The notes beneath the pieces are model-generated. The model was given only the letters and a program-made list of their open reading frames with translations. It was not told the origin of the DNA and searched no databases. Position numbers and translations under genes: made by a program. Positions 25,023 to 34,556 of a stretch of 47,254 nucleotides of DNA are shown here, piece after piece; the stretch's first letter is position 1, and the number at the start of each line of letters is the position of its first letter. Source of the DNA: Bacillus timonensis (lineage in GTDB: Bacteria > Bacillota > Bacilli > Bacillales > Bacillaceae_L); the NCBI RefSeq assembly GCF_004799755.1, contig NZ_SLUB01000034.1:1-47254 (forward strand), written 5' to 3'.

Positions 25023-25865
25023 TCAGATCTCTTTTTGTAATTTATTTTGTTGAATATACCAACGATCAACAATATTTTTACGGACTAAGACAAAAACAAT
25101 CTGTTTTCGCTCTTTACCTTGATTATCGCGATAGATTTCAACCTCCACAGGAATTTCAATGCTTAGCAGTCCTTGTATATCACTTAATGGCAGATAGGAC
25201 ATATTTGTTATTGAAAAGATCGTAATTTGATCCAATTTCTTAATTACCTTCTTATTATTTGAATGAGGGAGTAGTGTTTGCTTTATAATTTTTCGGTCTG
25301 TTTGATTAATTCCTGTAGCAAATATTTCAATTAGATGGTAGGGGTCTGAATTGCTTATGTATTCATCAAGCTTCCCACCCGCCTTTAATAACATAAGCTT
25401 ATGAGCTAAATCTGGCTCTTTTGAACCATGGGTAGTGCTTCCTAAAAAATGCACACAAAAATGACCAGGAAAACCGTTCTTTAATGCACCTGCCCCATGT
25501 GGCATTCCGTGCATAGAAGCAGCAATCATTTGATCACCATATTTTACAATAATCGCTCTTCGCTTCCAGCTCCATTTCCCACTATAGATTCTTTTCATGA
25601 TCTTTGTGTCCTCAAATGTAAGTGGTTGAACATCAGCATGCCTGCTTCCTGCCCTTCTTTGCACTCGAAATTGGAGGCCGGTCTCTACATCAATAATTGT
25701 AAAGAAGGATTTTTTGGGAAGTATTTCATTCACCATATCCCAAGGAAGCAATTCAACTTTATAACTTAGTGGGCTGTCTTTTTCATCAAATTTTGTTGTT
25801 GCCCCGACTGCAAAATACTGGGATGAAAAAGTTAGTAGAAAAAGTAGAAGTATCACCTTTATCAT
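25023..25865 (-). CDS. Exported Cys/His-motif protein, function unknown
   Basis: 280-residue protein with a signal peptide (residues 1-21). The core has a dense set of potential catalytic residues: HADVQPL, MHGMPHG (His119, His123), GHFCVHF (His135, Cys137, His139), THGS (His146) and AH (His155). The layout recalls L,D-transpeptidases, which use a Cys next to His and Gly, but the canonical SHGC signature is absent. I have a general memory of similar uncharacterised Firmicutes proteins but no name for the family. A cell-wall role outside the membrane is inference. The ATG at 25865 follows GAGG. It lies between the yhaM terminator and yhaH. Confidence 0.75.
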   Translation of the reverse strand: MIKVILLLFLLTFSSQYFAVGATTKFDEKDSPLSYKVELLPWDMVNEILPKKSFFTIIDVETGLQFRVQRRAGSRHADVQPLTFEDTKIMKRIYSGKWSWKRRAIIVKYGDQMIAASMHGMPHGAGALKNGFPGHFCVHFLGSTTHGSKEPDLAHKLMLLKAGGKLDEYISNSDPYHLIEIFATGINQTDRKIIKQTLLPHSNNKKVIKKLDQITIFSITNMSYLPLSDIQGLLSIEIPVEVEIYRDNQGKERKQIVFVLVRKNIVDRWYIQQNKLQKEI

Positions 25866-25918
25866 TTTCAGAACCTCTTTTTTTTCATAGCTTTCCATTA
25901 ACAAATGGATTCTATTTA

Positions 25919-25950
25919 TAAAAAAACTCGACTCTTAAAAAAAGTCGAGT
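25919..25950 (-). terminator. Terminator of the yhaO-yhaN-yhaM operon
   Basis: On the minus strand ACTCGACT pairs with AGTCGAGT and is followed by six T; it lies 16 nt after the yhaM stop. Confidence 0.92.
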
Positions 25951-25965
25951 CGAGTGTATCATTAT

Positions 25966-26910
25966 TTATTTTTGAAAGGTTGGCTTATAAAAGCTTCTAT
26001 TATCTAATGCAAAGACCCGTTCGCTAAATTCGCCTGGCTTTACTCGTTCTAATGCACGATCTAACATGTTCATTTTCGCATCCAAATTGTCAATATAATG
26101 AAGAATTTCTGCTTCTTTAATCAGAGGAGGCTTAGGGCTTCCCCATTCAGCTTTTCCATGATGGCTTAGAATAATATGTTGAAGCACGGTCACTTCTTCT
26201 CCTTCGATACCAAGCTCTTTTGCCGCCTGTCCTACTTCATTAACCATAATAGATATATGTCCTAATAAATTTCCTTCGATTGTGTATGTTGTTGAAATAG
26301 GACCCGATAGCTCGGTTACCTTACCTAAGTCATGTAAAATTATTCCTGCATATAATAAATCCGTATCAAGAGAAGGATAGAGGGTGGAAATTGCCTTTGC
26401 TAAATCAAGCATTGAAACAACATGATAGGCTAAGCCAGACACGAATTCATGATGATTCTTAGTTGCGGCTGGATATTCATAAAAGGCAGCTTGATGCTTT
26501 TTTAATAGATGTCTCGTCATTCTCTGGATATTTGAATTCTTCATTTCAAAAATATATTGTGTGATTTTTGAAGCCATTTCATCCTGTGGTACTGGTGCAA
26601 CTTCAAGGAAATCAGAAATCGTAACTCCATCTAAATCTGTTACAGGGCGAATATTTCGGATTTTCAACTGGTTACGGCCTCTGTAACTATTAATTTCTCC
26701 TGCGAGTCTTACCATTTTTTGAGCCGCATAGTTAACCTCATCTTCTGGAGTGGCATCCCAAAGCTTTGCCTCAATTTCCCCACTTTTATCTTGAAAGATT
26801 AGCGTTAAGAATGGTTTTCCGTTACTTGCAATACCTTTAGTTGATGATTTTATAAATAAAAATACATCAACCTGCTGTCCAACATCATAATGAACAATGC
26901 CTTTTACCAT
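25966..26910 (-). CDS. yhaM: 3'-5' exoribonuclease YhaM
   Basis: 314-residue nuclease with an N-terminal OB-fold (about residues 5-90) for nucleic acid binding and an HD domain whose metal motif ILHDLGK lies near residue 190, with HHG near 235. YhaM trims RNA and single-stranded DNA from the 3' end in Bacillus and streptococci. GGGGGAG precedes the ATG. It is the last gene of the yhaO-yhaN-yhaM unit, 68 bp after yhaN, and a strong terminator follows. Confidence 0.94.
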   Translation of the reverse strand: MVKGIVHYDVGQQVDVFLFIKSSTKGIASNGKPFLTLIFQDKSGEIEAKLWDATPEDEVNYAAQKMVRLAGEINSYRGRNQLKIRNIRPVTDLDGVTISDFLEVAPVPQDEMASKITQYIFEMKNSNIQRMTRHLLKKHQAAFYEYPAATKNHHEFVSGLAYHVVSMLDLAKAISTLYPSLDTDLLYAGIILHDLGKVTELSGPISTTYTIEGNLLGHISIMVNEVGQAAKELGIEGEEVTVLQHIILSHHGKAEWGSPKPPLIKEAEILHYIDNLDAKMNMLDRALERVKPGEFSERVFALDNRSFYKPTFQK

Positions 26911-26978
26911 AGATTCTCCCCCTGCTTGTCGTTTTTATCTAAAAATTCCTAATGAAATTTTCTCTGTTTCTATCAAAA

Positions 26979-29900
26979 TTATAGCACACTTTTGTGGTTA
27001 ACCTTGAGTTCTTCAGTACCTAATTTGATAGGTTCAACTCCTGTAAATTCTTCCATAACATGCTGATGGCATGTAAATAAAAGTACCTGATTATCCTTTG
27101 ATAGCTCCTTGATTAAGAGAACAGCACTTGAAAGTCGGTTTGAATCAAAATTAACAAAACTATCATCAATGATAAAAGGATAGGATTGATTTGGATGCAT
27201 CGTACTTGCTAGTGAAAATCGAAGAGCCATATATAATTGTTCTGATGTTGCCTGGCTTAGTTCATTTGGTTTATAACGAAGTCCATTTTCATCTTCGACA
27301 ATAAAACCATCTATGTCATTATCGAGGTAGATTTTTTTGTATCTTTTCTCTGTTAATATTGAAAAATAATGCTCAGCCTTTTCAATCACCTTCGGAAGCC
27401 GTAGCTTTCGATACTGGTCAACTGTTTTAGATAAAATATCCTTAGCAATGGCGAGTGTTGCCCATTTTTTTGCATGTTCCTTGACCATTGATTTACTTGC
27501 CTCATAGGAATGAAGAAACTCTGCATAAGTTCCACCTTCTTCAAGTTCTTGCACACGATGGTAAATAGCAGACAGCTGTCGTTGCGCCTCTTTTTCAACC
27601 GCATGAAGTTGAGTGATTTCGGCTGACAGTTCTTCTATCTGATTTTTATAATTTGTTTCTACATTACAATGATTCACTAATTCTCCAAATCGTTCGAGCT
27701 GAGATTTAAGAATGTTCATTCGTCCCTTCAATTCTTTTGCCTGAGCATTTGCTTGTCCCTTTGCCCGAAACTTTTCTTCGTTTGACACTTCAGCCATATC
27801 CCACAAAACGCGACATTCCCTTTGAAGGTGTTCCATTTCCATACTCAGCTCAGAAATCTGGTCAGTTGCTTCCTTTAGTTTCGCTTCAATCTGTAAAAGT
27901 TGTTCATGTTTTCTTTTTTCTTCCTGTAATTGGATTGCTAATTGATCGATTTTGATTGAATCCTGGTCGAGAATATTTAACTTGTTTGCTACTTCATTTA
28001 TTTTTTGATGGAAGCTAGAAATATCTTTTTGCAGTTCATGTTTTTGTTCGATTAGCTTTCCTTTACTTAAGACCTTTTCCCGAATTGCCTCAAGAATTTG
28101 AAAAGCATCCATTAATCGTTCATTTGATATTTGTTGCGGAAGTCCGTATGTTTTCTTTATGTTTGTAGCTTTTTCATCAATGGAAAAGCCTACTTTCTCC
28201 CATTCTTCAAACTCCGTAAGTACCTTTTCATATACACGTTCATTTTGATGTAGTGTAACCTTTTCAATTTCAATTTGCTGTTTAATTTGCTGATCGTGTA
28301 GAAGTCTTGCCGTATTATCCTCATTATGAATTAGATTATAGTTTTTAAGCTTTTCTTGGACAGCATTCAGCTTTTTCAATAGACTTTCTCGATCATCCTT
28401 TAGTGCAGGAATGATAGAGGAAGACATCTGCGAGGTGACCGTGTTTCCGATAGGTAACATGAGCAGAGCTAAAGTAGTTAAAATTCCACCTGTTAGCCAT
28501 TCTTGTGAGAAATAAAAATAAACCGCTGTGAGAAGTAACAAAAATCCAATTCCATAGAATATTCTGGTTAGCTTCGCTTTATTTTCCGTTTCTTTAGCTG
28601 TCATTCTTTGAATTTGTTGATTGATTCTGTTTACTTCGTCTTCAATTAAGACTTTTTCTTTTTCAATGCTTTCGATTTCTGTAAATTGTTTCTTCTTTTT
28701 CTCTAGGACTTCTCTTTCCTCATTTGATAGGATTTGCTGATTAAGTTCCTTAAGTTTAAGTTCGCTATTTTCTAATGCATCTTTTGCTCTAGAAAAATGA
28801 TCATCTAGGAAATGCTTCTGCTGGTTATGGCGCGCTGTCTCCGAAACAATATCTGAAAACAAATCCTTAGCAGCAATACTTAGGTCGAGTTCATGAATTT
28901 TTTCTTCTGATATCGCTAGGTTAAGTCTACTTTTTAGTTGATGCAATTCTTCCTCATTTTGTTGAAGTTCTTTCGATACGAGCTGCAATCTGTTTTGTTT
29001 TTCAGAAAACAGGCTCTTATGTTTGACTAATTCTGTGATTTGCTGTTCATTCTCAAGATATTGTGCGGACACTTGAATTGAGCTTTTTTCCTTGTCCAAT
29101 TCAAATGACTTGGCTTGAAACGTTTTAAGTTGTGCTTCATATGGTTTAATCAAAGCCTGCAGTTGTTCAAAACGCTTCAACCCATCCTCTGGGAACGGCT
29201 CAAATACAGGTAAACTCGTCAATTGATATTCTATTGTTTGATATTCATCTACTATCGGCTGAATCGATTGCAGTTTTTCCGACTCCTGAATGTTGTCCCT
29301 TAGGAATTGTTTTTTAACTTCTAGGATACTTAATTCATTTTCAATTCGCCGCTGTTCTTCTAGCAATCCTTCGTATTCATTGTTTTTTTCTTGCCACTTC
29401 GAAACTTTTACATGGTCCTCCTTTAGGCGATTCAATTCCATATTAAGTGGAGGATTCTTCCCTTTTGGTTTAAATAGAAGATCCATTTCTTTTGTTAGTT
29501 TATTTTGTAATTCAAGCAAGGCGTCAGTTCCTACTGTTCCAGCTGAAAATAGAAATCTACCTACATCCTCACTTTTTAAGTTATGTACACCTTGAAGCCC
29601 ATGAATATTGAAAGAATATATATTCTGGTAGAGGTTTTTATCCATTCCCTGGAAGAGTTCAGAAATAAAACCCTCTTCTTTGACCGTTCCATCCGGTAAA
29701 TAGATGGATACATCCCCTGCCGCTTTACCTGGGAGTCTTTCAATCATAACCGTTCCATACTGATCGGTTTGGAGCAGTAGCTTTCCCCCATATTTTGATC
29801 CGGTTTTCGGGATATAGCGTTGATCATTTTGTTGTTTTGTAGGAAATCCAAATAAAATGCTATGAATAAAAGACATAAGTGTGGATTTTCCGGCTTCATT

Positions 29901-29996
29901 TTGCCCATAAAAAACTTGGAGAGCAGGTGATAAATTTCCGATTTCTACATTCTCCAATTTTCCATATCCATAAATCTGAATGCCAATAATTCTCAT
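26979..29996 (-). CDS. yhaN: SMC/Rad50-like ATPase YhaN
   Basis: 1005-residue ATPase. Walker A GQNEAGKST is at residues 31-39. Two long coiled-coil arms flank a central hydrophobic hairpin (about 478-520, two membrane-like segments). The C-terminal head has the Walker B region FIIDDSFVNFD and the switch His in LLFTCHQH. The overall plan is that of SbcC/Rad50, and it pairs with YhaO, a SbcD-like phosphoesterase whose stop lies 4 bp before this start. The hydrophobic pair at the place of the usual hook or hinge suggests a membrane-anchored nuclease complex. AAGGAGGTGATGAT gives a perfect ribosome binding site. Confidence 0.93.
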   Translation of the reverse strand: MRIIGIQIYGYGKLENVEIGNLSPALQVFYGQNEAGKSTLMSFIHSILFGFPTKQQNDQRYIPKTGSKYGGKLLLQTDQYGTVMIERLPGKAAGDVSIYLPDGTVKEEGFISELFQGMDKNLYQNIYSFNIHGLQGVHNLKSEDVGRFLFSAGTVGTDALLELQNKLTKEMDLLFKPKGKNPPLNMELNRLKEDHVKVSKWQEKNNEYEGLLEEQRRIENELSILEVKKQFLRDNIQESEKLQSIQPIVDEYQTIEYQLTSLPVFEPFPEDGLKRFEQLQALIKPYEAQLKTFQAKSFELDKEKSSIQVSAQYLENEQQITELVKHKSLFSEKQNRLQLVSKELQQNEEELHQLKSRLNLAISEEKIHELDLSIAAKDLFSDIVSETARHNQQKHFLDDHFSRAKDALENSELKLKELNQQILSNEEREVLEKKKKQFTEIESIEKEKVLIEDEVNRINQQIQRMTAKETENKAKLTRIFYGIGFLLLLTAVYFYFSQEWLTGGILTTLALLMLPIGNTVTSQMSSSIIPALKDDRESLLKKLNAVQEKLKNYNLIHNEDNTARLLHDQQIKQQIEIEKVTLHQNERVYEKVLTEFEEWEKVGFSIDEKATNIKKTYGLPQQISNERLMDAFQILEAIREKVLSKGKLIEQKHELQKDISSFHQKINEVANKLNILDQDSIKIDQLAIQLQEEKRKHEQLLQIEAKLKEATDQISELSMEMEHLQRECRVLWDMAEVSNEEKFRAKGQANAQAKELKGRMNILKSQLERFGELVNHCNVETNYKNQIEELSAEITQLHAVEKEAQRQLSAIYHRVQELEEGGTYAEFLHSYEASKSMVKEHAKKWATLAIAKDILSKTVDQYRKLRLPKVIEKAEHYFSILTEKRYKKIYLDNDIDGFIVEDENGLRYKPNELSQATSEQLYMALRFSLASTMHPNQSYPFIIDDSFVNFDSNRLSSAVLLIKELSKDNQVLLFTCHQHVMEEFTGVEPIKLGTEELKVNHKSVL

Positions 29997-30000
29997 ATCA

Positions 30001-31230
30001 TCACCTCCTTGAGTGGTACAGTTCCCGAAGAATTAAATTTTCGGCATCCTGAAGTATTTCCTGTAGTTCTTCACTTGTAAAAGTGTCGATATGCCGGCGA
30101 AAGCTTTGGTGGTTCCGTAAAGGAAGTAGTGCTTGATTAAAATCTTGATAGGTCTCCATGTTTTCTAACAAATCACCAATGAAATGAGAGTCCTGCCTTA
30201 GTTTTTCTCGATCAATTTCTACGTGTGTGTGATGTTTTATTTCCACTACATAAACAACGTTCTTTCCTGCTATGTCCTCGTTCAAAAGTGATACTAGATC
30301 TTCTTGCATTCCTCTTTCTTGAAGGTGATCATGGAGTGGCCCTGTTCCTGTATACTCAATCGTTAAAAATAAACCTTGATTTTCCTTCCGAAGAGTATCT
30401 ATATGGGCAAATGTTTGATCAACAAGCTGGTCAAAACTAGCAACCTCTGAAATATCGATGGTCGTATTCTCCCAGGTAATGTCTGAGGTTGGGAAAAATA
30501 GGTACTCCGCTCCAGTGTTCGAAAGGTTTACTAGATAACCGCCTTTTTCGCCTGTTTCTTTTTTATGTCTTCCTTGGATATTGCCAGGATAGATAATTGG
30601 TGGGTCCTCGGAAAGAATTTCCCGATTGTGAATATGCCCAAGAGCCCAATAATCAAATCTTTTTTTCTGGAGATCCGAAAGTAAGAATGGTGCATAGCGG
30701 CTATGAGCACTTTCCCCTTCTCTACTTCCATGTAAGATACCTATATGAAATGGTGCATCTTCTCTTTTTTCATAGGAAGAGGTTTTGTTTTCAAGCACAG
30801 CTCTCTTTGTATAACTAAAACCGTAGATGTTCGCAAGTGTTTCCCCATTTTTGATAAAAGACTTCACTTCGACATTTTCATTTTGAAACACATGGACATT
30901 CCTTGGCCATTCAAAATGCGGCCAGTTTCCGCCAAGGTGGTCGTGATTTCCATGGGTAATAAAGGCTTCAATATTATGCTCCTGCAGACGTTCCATTTCC
31001 TTACGAAACCGGGACTGCGCACGAAGACTTCTATCTTCCCCGTCAAATAAATCACCAGCAATCACGACGAAATCTACCTTTTTCTCAATCGCAATGTTGA
31101 TTAATCGCGTCAAGGATGTAAAAGTACTTTCTTGTACACGTCTAAATAGTTCTGTTGGTAGGTTTGCTAACCCAGAAAACGGACTGTCCAAATGCAAATC
31201 CGCGATATGTAAAAAAGTAGTCGTATTCAT
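30001..31230 (-). CDS. yhaO: SbcD-like metallophosphoesterase YhaO
   Basis: 409-residue calcineurin-type nuclease subunit. All phosphoesterase motifs are present: HIADLHLDSPF (residues 7-17), VIAGDLFDGED (about 56-66), THGNHDH (about 91-97), GILHG and LGHIHNRE. It should form a Mre11/Rad50-type complex with YhaN and work on DNA ends. GGAGCG precedes the ATG. It is the first gene of the yhaONM operon. Confidence 0.93.
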   Translation of the reverse strand: MNTTTFLHIADLHLDSPFSGLANLPTELFRRVQESTFTSLTRLINIAIEKKVDFVVIAGDLFDGEDRSLRAQSRFRKEMERLQEHNIEAFITHGNHDHLGGNWPHFEWPRNVHVFQNENVEVKSFIKNGETLANIYGFSYTKRAVLENKTSSYEKREDAPFHIGILHGSREGESAHSRYAPFLLSDLQKKRFDYWALGHIHNREILSEDPPIIYPGNIQGRHKKETGEKGGYLVNLSNTGAEYLFFPTSDITWENTTIDISEVASFDQLVDQTFAHIDTLRKENQGLFLTIEYTGTGPLHDHLQERGMQEDLVSLLNEDIAGKNVVYVVEIKHHTHVEIDREKLRQDSHFIGDLLENMETYQDFNQALLPLRNHQSFRRHIDTFTSEELQEILQDAENLILRELYHSRR

Positions 31231-31313
31231 TTCAACGCTCCTTTTATTCTATTGACTTTATTTTACCACCACCTAGATGCGAATGCACGTTCTTATTTTA
31301 TGGACTTTTCACA

Positions 31314-31340
31314 TAAAAAAACGAGGGGAGTATTCCCTCG
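31314..31340 (-). terminator. Terminator of rocB
   Basis: On the minus strand CGAGGGAA-TAC-TCCCCTCG forms an 8-bp stem with one mismatch or wobble, followed by seven T. Confidence 0.85.
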
Positions 31341-31414
31341 CTAAAAATTTTTTCTGTTATTAATGAATATAAGGTTCATTCGTAACCAATAGGTTCTACC
31401 CTACCCTCATGACT

Positions 31415-33031
31415 TTATTGCTTCATATGAGTTTGTAAAAGATGTTCAAGTAATTTAGGAAGCTGCTTGAAAGCAAAAGGAAGATAAAGCCTTTCCGTTT
31501 TTTTGTGTGCATCTCTTCCAATTGGCCCAACATTTAGAACGGGTGCTTTAAGCTGCGACATTTCATTAAATGGGATGGAGTAAATTAACTCGCCGCCAGG
31601 CAAATTACCGTCATATTTGTTCATATCTGACAAGGAACCTTGTAGCCCCGCATAACTTAAATCACAAATACCGTTGAAATATTCTACTGGTTTCAACTCA
31701 TACCCAAAGTTCTCTTTTGTATAGCCGATAATATCCTCTGAGAGCTCTTTAATGACTACATCATTTCCCGTATTTATTGCGGGATAATAGGGAGGGGCGT
31801 AGAATAGGACAATCATGGGAGCAAGCTCCTGGCAATACATCGCCATCTCATCTACAATTTGGATACATTGTTCACGAATGTCTCCTTTTTTTTGTTTAGC
31901 AATCATTTCTTCTAGATTGGATACAAAACTGGAACCCATTTTTCGCTTCGCAAAATCCTTTAGTTGTTCGTAACTCAATACACGGATTTTTGATACTTGA
32001 TTTGGATTAAGATTAAAATGCCGGTATTTATCCATCATGAATTGTTCCATTTTATGTGCAGCAGTTTCCGCAATATCCTTCATAGCATCCATCACATCCG
32101 CGGCATTTTTCTTCATTAAAAAGACATTATATAAGCTGACGGAGCGATGAGGAATCTGTGTTGAGTACTCCTTTTTTAAATCTCTTTGCATTAATAATGT
32201 AGGTGGTGGACAGCTTTGTCCATTGACTGTTTCACAAAGATTTTCATTCCATTCAATTTCCTGTGATAGAGTCGCAGTCATCCACCCCGCATTGATTCCA
32301 GAAAGTGATTCACCAACATGACTCTCTTTCCCAAAACATAAAGCTGCGGGCATGATCTTACCAATTGTACCCGTATAAAAGTAATAATTTTTATCTAAAG
32401 GCTCTAATGAAAACATAGGCTCAGAGTTTAAAACCAATGTATAGTTTAATTCATGCTGCTCGGAAATTTCTAATAGCTTTGGAATCGCTTCTCGCATTCC
32501 AACTGAGTTAACCTCTTCATCACAAACGGTCAGAAGTAGTAAATTAATCTCCCATTCTTCATATGCGGCCTTTTCCAAGAGTGACATATGTTGGACAAGA
32601 CCACATTTCATGTCCATTGTTCCCCGTCCAAAAACCCATTCATTTGTTTCTAAATCTTCCCTCACGTCTTCAGAAAGGCTATCTTTATGGTCAAACAACG
32701 CCTTCGTTAGTTCAATAGGATTAAATGCCAGATGTTTTAATTCACCATAATCCTCTATATTCACCACATCAAAATGACTAATCATTACAACTGTTTTTAC
32801 CGCCTTTTCATGTTTATAAAGAGCGGTTAAAAACGATCTGCCGTCTGTCGTCGGATGATTAACGACATAATCTGGATGTTCAACAAAATATGGAACCTTT
32901 TTCAAATACTCAATGACTCTTAATGGGAATTGCTTTTCTGCACCTGATAGTGTAATACTGCCTAAAGATATTAAATCATTTAATATCTTTAACATTTGCT
33001 CTGGTGTCTGCATAGACAATGTTTTCATCAT
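31415..33031 (-). CDS. rocB: M20 peptidase-like protein RocB
   Basis: 538-residue protein of the RocB group, linked to arginine utilisation in Bacillus. M20-type metal sites are visible in MISHFDVV (about residue 82) and GRGTMDMKCG (about 134), with TVCDEEVNS (about 169). The long insertion domain and total length fit RocB. The ATG at 33031 is 6 nt after AGAGG; TTG at 33034 and ATG at 33028 are adjacent alternatives. It lies alone between yhaO and yhaP, which are neighbours in B. subtilis, so this is probably an insertion with the aminotransferase remnant upstream. Its exact reaction is not established. Confidence 0.85.
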   Translation of the reverse strand: MMKTLSMQTPEQMLKILNDLISLGSITLSGAEKQFPLRVIEYLKKVPYFVEHPDYVVNHPTTDGRSFLTALYKHEKAVKTVVMISHFDVVNIEDYGELKHLAFNPIELTKALFDHKDSLSEDVREDLETNEWVFGRGTMDMKCGLVQHMSLLEKAAYEEWEINLLLLTVCDEEVNSVGMREAIPKLLEISEQHELNYTLVLNSEPMFSLEPLDKNYYFYTGTIGKIMPAALCFGKESHVGESLSGINAGWMTATLSQEIEWNENLCETVNGQSCPPPTLLMQRDLKKEYSTQIPHRSVSLYNVFLMKKNAADVMDAMKDIAETAAHKMEQFMMDKYRHFNLNPNQVSKIRVLSYEQLKDFAKRKMGSSFVSNLEEMIAKQKKGDIREQCIQIVDEMAMYCQELAPMIVLFYAPPYYPAINTGNDVVIKELSEDIIGYTKENFGYELKPVEYFNGICDLSYAGLQGSLSDMNKYDGNLPGGELIYSIPFNEMSQLKAPVLNVGPIGRDAHKKTERLYLPFAFKQLPKLLEHLLQTHMKQ

Positions 33032-33052
33032 CAAGGACCTCTCTTTTGCAGT

Positions 33053-33220
33053 TTAAAGAAATTTTTCAATTCGATTAAGCCCCTCTTCTAGGATGCTCAT
33101 TGAGTAGGCGTATGAAATTCGAATGTAACCTTCTCCATATGATGAGAATGCATTTCCTGGCACAACTGCAACTCCTCCTTCATGAAGAAGTCTCGTAGCA
33201 AAGGTATGTGAATCCTGAAA
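33053..33220 (-). pseudogene. C-terminal remnant of a class I/II aminotransferase
   Basis: About 50 codons ending in a stop read FATRLLHEGGVAVVPGNAF, then SSYGEGYIRISYAYSM and EGLNRIEKFL. This is the unmistakable C-terminus of a PatA/AspC-like PLP aminotransferase, including the arginine of YIRISYA. The rest of the gene is absent; upstream the frame runs into palindromic repeats and then into yhaP. It is a deletion remnant, 22 bp from the rocB start. Confidence 0.85.
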
Positions 33221-33235
33221 ACCTTGAGGAATTTT

Positions 33236-33302
33236 CTGAACCGAGGAACCTTCTTCCCTCGGTTCAGTTGGATTGGGACCAGAAGAACCGTCCCTCTGGT
33301 TC
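33236..33302. repeat. Paired palindromes (REP-like) at the deletion junction
   Basis: First: CTGAACCGAGG / CCTCGGTTCAG, perfect 11-bp arms (33236-33246, 33257-33267). Second: GGACCAGA / TCTGGTTC, 8 bp with one G-U (33276-33283, 33295-33302). Neither has a T-tail. Sequences of this type (GGGACGGTTCTTCTGG) recur in many Bacillus genomes, which is from memory. They separate yhaP from the aminotransferase remnant and may have mediated the deletion. Confidence 0.75.
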
Positions 33303-34556
33303 TTATTTATCGTTCTTTGTAAGTTGTAAAGCTTTTTTAATGTCTTTGAAGGAGGATGATTTGCCGTACATGAGGACTCCTCCACGATAGACTCGTGCTC
33401 CGAAAATGGCTAGTAGTGTAATGGTGAGCACTAGGATTCCGATTGATAATGCAATTTCCCAAGCTGGTAGTGTTAGCATTCCAACTCGAAGGAACATGAT
33501 CATTGGTGCAAAAAACGGAATATATGAGGTAATCGTAATCACGGATGATTCCGGTTTTGTCAGACCAAACATCGCAATCATAAAAGCAGCTACAATCAAT
33601 AAGGTCATTGGAGTGATCATTTGTTGAACATCTTCAATACGACTTACCAATGAACCTAAAAAGGCTGCAAGTGTTGCAAATAGGAAATAACCTAAAATAA
33701 AGAATACTCCAGCATAAACAAAGGTTGAAACCGGCAGGTCACCAAAGCCAAACACTTCAAATGGTCCGCCTTCCATCCCACCCATGCTTTGCTTTAGGGA
33801 TCCGTACCCAACTGCCAAAATAACTGCGAACTGAGTTAAGCTTAGCAGGGCAATACCAAGAATTTTCCCGAACATTTGCTTAATCGGAGAAACACTTGAA
33901 ATGAGAATTTCCATCACCCGGGATGATTTTTCAGTCGCTACTTCCATTGCAATCATATTTGCGTACATGATGACTGCAAAATAGATGACAAATAAAAGGA
34001 CATACACTAATCCACGTGCTTGATTAAGTTCTTCTTCAGATTTTGCATTTTCTTCAAGTGCTTGTTTTTCAAATTGAACAGGTGCATATAGCTCATTAAT
34101 CTGCTCAGGCGATAATCCTGCTTTTGTCGTTGCGATTGTCACCTTCAATTGCTGAAGAGCTTGTTCAAGTTGTCCCGTAATTTCTGAGTCAGTAATTGAT
34201 GGGGCTTTATAGATTCCTTGAGGAAGTCCATCAGGCGTCTCTGTCAATAGGAGATAACCTGAAATTTCTTCAGCAGCTACCAACTCTTTTGCTTTCGCCT
34301 CAGTTCCGTCCATTTTTTCTATAATAACGTCACTTGTCATAGGTGTTAACGTCTGTTCATACGCTTGATAGAGTTCGTTTGACTCTGATAAAACCGCTAC
34401 ATGACTTGTTTCATCTTTATCAAAATTTTCAATGATGGTTTGAATGTTTGCAAGACCAAAAATAATAAGCGCCGTTATTAGCGTTGTAATGATAAAAGAT
34501 TTCGTCTTTAATTTACTCACATATGTGTGAAAAAGGATAATCCAAAACTTACTCAT
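33303..34556 (-). CDS. yhaP: ABC-2 type permease YhaP (NatB-like)
   Basis: 417-residue permease. One N-terminal membrane segment (about residues 18-38) is followed by a large external domain to about residue 180, then five or six membrane segments. This topology is that of the NatB/YhaP exporters that work with a NatA-like ATPase. The ATG at 34556 overlaps the yhaQ stop by 8 nt, showing translational coupling. The substrate is unknown; sodium or a toxic compound is suggested by the family. No typical terminator follows, only palindromes. Confidence 0.9.
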   Translation of the reverse strand: MSKFWIILFHTYVSKLKTKSFIITTLITALIIFGLANIQTIIENFDKDETSHVAVLSESNELYQAYEQTLTPMTSDVIIEKMDGTEAKAKELVAAEEISGYLLLTETPDGLPQGIYKAPSITDSEITGQLEQALQQLKVTIATTKAGLSPEQINELYAPVQFEKQALEENAKSEEELNQARGLVYVLLFVIYFAVIMYANMIAMEVATEKSSRVMEILISSVSPIKQMFGKILGIALLSLTQFAVILAVGYGSLKQSMGGMEGGPFEVFGFGDLPVSTFVYAGVFFILGYFLFATLAAFLGSLVSRIEDVQQMITPMTLLIVAAFMIAMFGLTKPESSVITITSYIPFFAPMIMFLRVGMLTLPAWEIALSIGILVLTITLLAIFGARVYRGGVLMYGKSSSFKDIKKALQLTKNDK

